Part shown: piece by piece, positions 5,146-5,858 of the stretch | Layout: every line of letters begins with the position of its first letter | Numbering within the stretch: the stretch's first letter is position 1 | From: an uncultured Collinsella sp. | GTDB taxonomy: Bacteria; Actinomycetota; Coriobacteriia; Coriobacteriales; Coriobacteriaceae | Assembly: GCA_900553415.1 (NCBI GenBank) | Contig: USDH01000101.1 | Span: 1 to 5,858 of the forward strand | Reading direction: 5' to 3' | Length of the DNA stretch: 5,858 bases | Made by a program: the position numbers and the translations under genes | The notes under the pieces: generated by a model | Database searches by the model: none | Seen by the model: only the letters and a program-made list of their open reading frames with translations | What the model was told of the DNA's origin: nothing

Positions 5146-5184
5146 GTGATTTGCTCGGGGTACTATGCAGCGCGATCGAATCAC
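5146..5184 (+). repeat. Imperfect 12-bp inverted repeat around a candidate -10
   Basis: GTGATTTGCTCG (5146-5157) can pair with CGATCGAATCAC (5173-5184): ten Watson-Crick pairs, one G-T pair and one C-T mismatch, with a 15-base loop. The loop contains TACTAT, the hexamer that is also the metY -10. It may be an operator over the promoter or, if transcription starts further upstream, an RNA hairpin in the leader. Confidence 0.4.
5161..5166 (+). promoter_or_regulatory. Candidate -10 of the secreted-protein gene
   Basis: TACTAT lies 65 bases before the ATG at 5232. The bases 16-18 upstream do not resemble TTGACA, so a promoter here would be weak or dependent on an activator. A TTGACG at 5113-5118 has no matching -10 at a usable distance. 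The promoter of this gene is therefore not settled. Confidence 0.3.
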
Positions 5185-5231
5185 ACGCAGCTCAAACGCA
5201 GCAAAAACACACTACGGAGGTTTCCAGCTAC

Positions 5232-5858
5232 ATGAGGATCGATTCACGAAAACCGAAAGCCGCCGCCCTTTTCGCCGCTCTGACTGTGGCACTTTTGGCG
5301 GGCGCCGGCGCAACTGATGCCCACGCGGCAACACTATCCGATATGGTCGGATCTGCGCCGTCCGAGGCGACGCTGGTGCAGCCCGTCGACTACCGCGGCG
5401 ACGGTTATGGTTCCATGCAGGAGTGGAACGCCTCGATGGGGGCCAAGCGCGATTCCCTGGAGATGCGCGCTCAGATCATTATGAATATGTATGGCGACTA
5501 TGCCACCGATGACGAGCGCGCTGTGCTGCAGGGCTGCATCGACGGTGCGGGTAGCCTGTTGACGATGGGGGAGGTCGACGCCAAGTCGACCGAGCTCGAT
5601 GAGCTGCGCACTGCGCTTGAGGATGCCAAGCGCGAAGCGCTCGAGGCTGCCGCCGCCGAGGCGGAGGCTGCCGCCGCCCAGGCTTCGTACTACAACGCCG
5701 GTTACACTCCATCCTACGCGTCTGCCGCGTCCTACGCGAACGGATCGGGCCTGACGCGCTCTGCGGGTGTCAATAACTACAACGGTCGCCGCGAGACCTA
5801 TTACAGCAGCAATGTGCTTTATCACTATCGCACGGGCGAATGGACTCAGGATTCTGAG
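5232..5858 (+). CDS. Secreted coiled-coil protein, N-terminal 209 residues (runs off the window)
   Basis: The frame is open to the last base. Residues 1-10 are basic (R2, R6, K7, K9), 11-27 are hydrophobic and Ala-rich, and AHA (30-32) followed by Ala33 is a good signal peptidase I site, so the protein is exported. No lipobox is present; the only cysteine is Cys102. A helical region (about 60-115) leads into an Ala/Glu-rich stretch (118-151) with coiled-coil character, then a Ser/Tyr/Ala linker (152-173). The segment LTRSAGVNNYNGRRETYYSS (174-193) resembles, from memory, the opening of a conserved C-terminal domain in secreted, cell-wall-associated proteins of Gram-positive gut bacteria. The decisive part is outside the window, so no activity can be assigned. 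GGAGG (5216-5220) lies 11 bases before the ATG, rather far but the only candidate. Confidence 0.85.
   Translation, partial: MRIDSRKPKAAALFAALTVALLAGAGATDAHAATLSDMVGSAPSEATLVQPVDYRGDGYGSMQEWNASMGAKRDSLEMRAQIIMNMYGDYATDDERAVLQGCIDGAGSLLTMGEVDAKSTELDELRTALEDAKREALEAAAAEAEAAAAQASYYNAGYTPSYASAASYANGSGLTRSAGVNNYNGRRETYYSSNVLYHYRTGEWTQDSE

Overview
The window looks like a piece of chromosome from a GC-rich gut actinobacterium of the class Coriobacteriia, most like Collinsella. This rests on the recalled flavour of the proteins (the metY product, the Fur-family N-terminus and the C-terminal motif of the secreted protein) and on strong G/C preference at third codon positions. It is an inference, since no search was possible. 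I see no mobile element, CRISPR array, tRNA or rRNA.

Left part, minus strand (read right to left). A LysR-type regulator (3336-2434) is followed by ribonuclease HI (2334-1849), a Gfo/Idh/MocA-family oxidoreductase (1773-667), an acylphosphatase with an N-terminal extension (664-254) and the start of a Fur/PerR-family regulator (192-1, cut by the window edge). The oxidoreductase and acylphosphatase are 2 bases apart and are probably one transcription unit. RNase H, the oxidoreductase and the Fur-like gene each have a plausible promoter of their own.

Right part, plus strand. metY (3609-4919), an O-acetylhomoserine sulfhydrylase, is divergent from the LysR gene. It has a good promoter (TTGACC, 17 bases, TACTAT) and a leader of about 177 bases, and it ends in a textbook intrinsic terminator (4980-5020). 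After a 5' region carrying two inverted repeats comes a secreted protein with a signal peptide and an Ala/Glu-rich coiled coil (5232 to the window end, incomplete).

The most interesting part is the lysR-metY intergenic region. A LysR-type palindrome lies about 66 bases upstream of the predicted metY start site. The leader holds a 17-codon ORF with a perfect Shine-Dalgarno sequence and two cysteine codons. Five short segments alternate between AGGAG-type and CTCCT/TCTCTT-type sequence and could pair in two mutually exclusive ways, the last being the metY ribosome binding site. This reads as a cysteine-responsive translational attenuator on a sulfur-assimilation gene, possibly combined with LysR control. 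It is a structural prediction made by eye.
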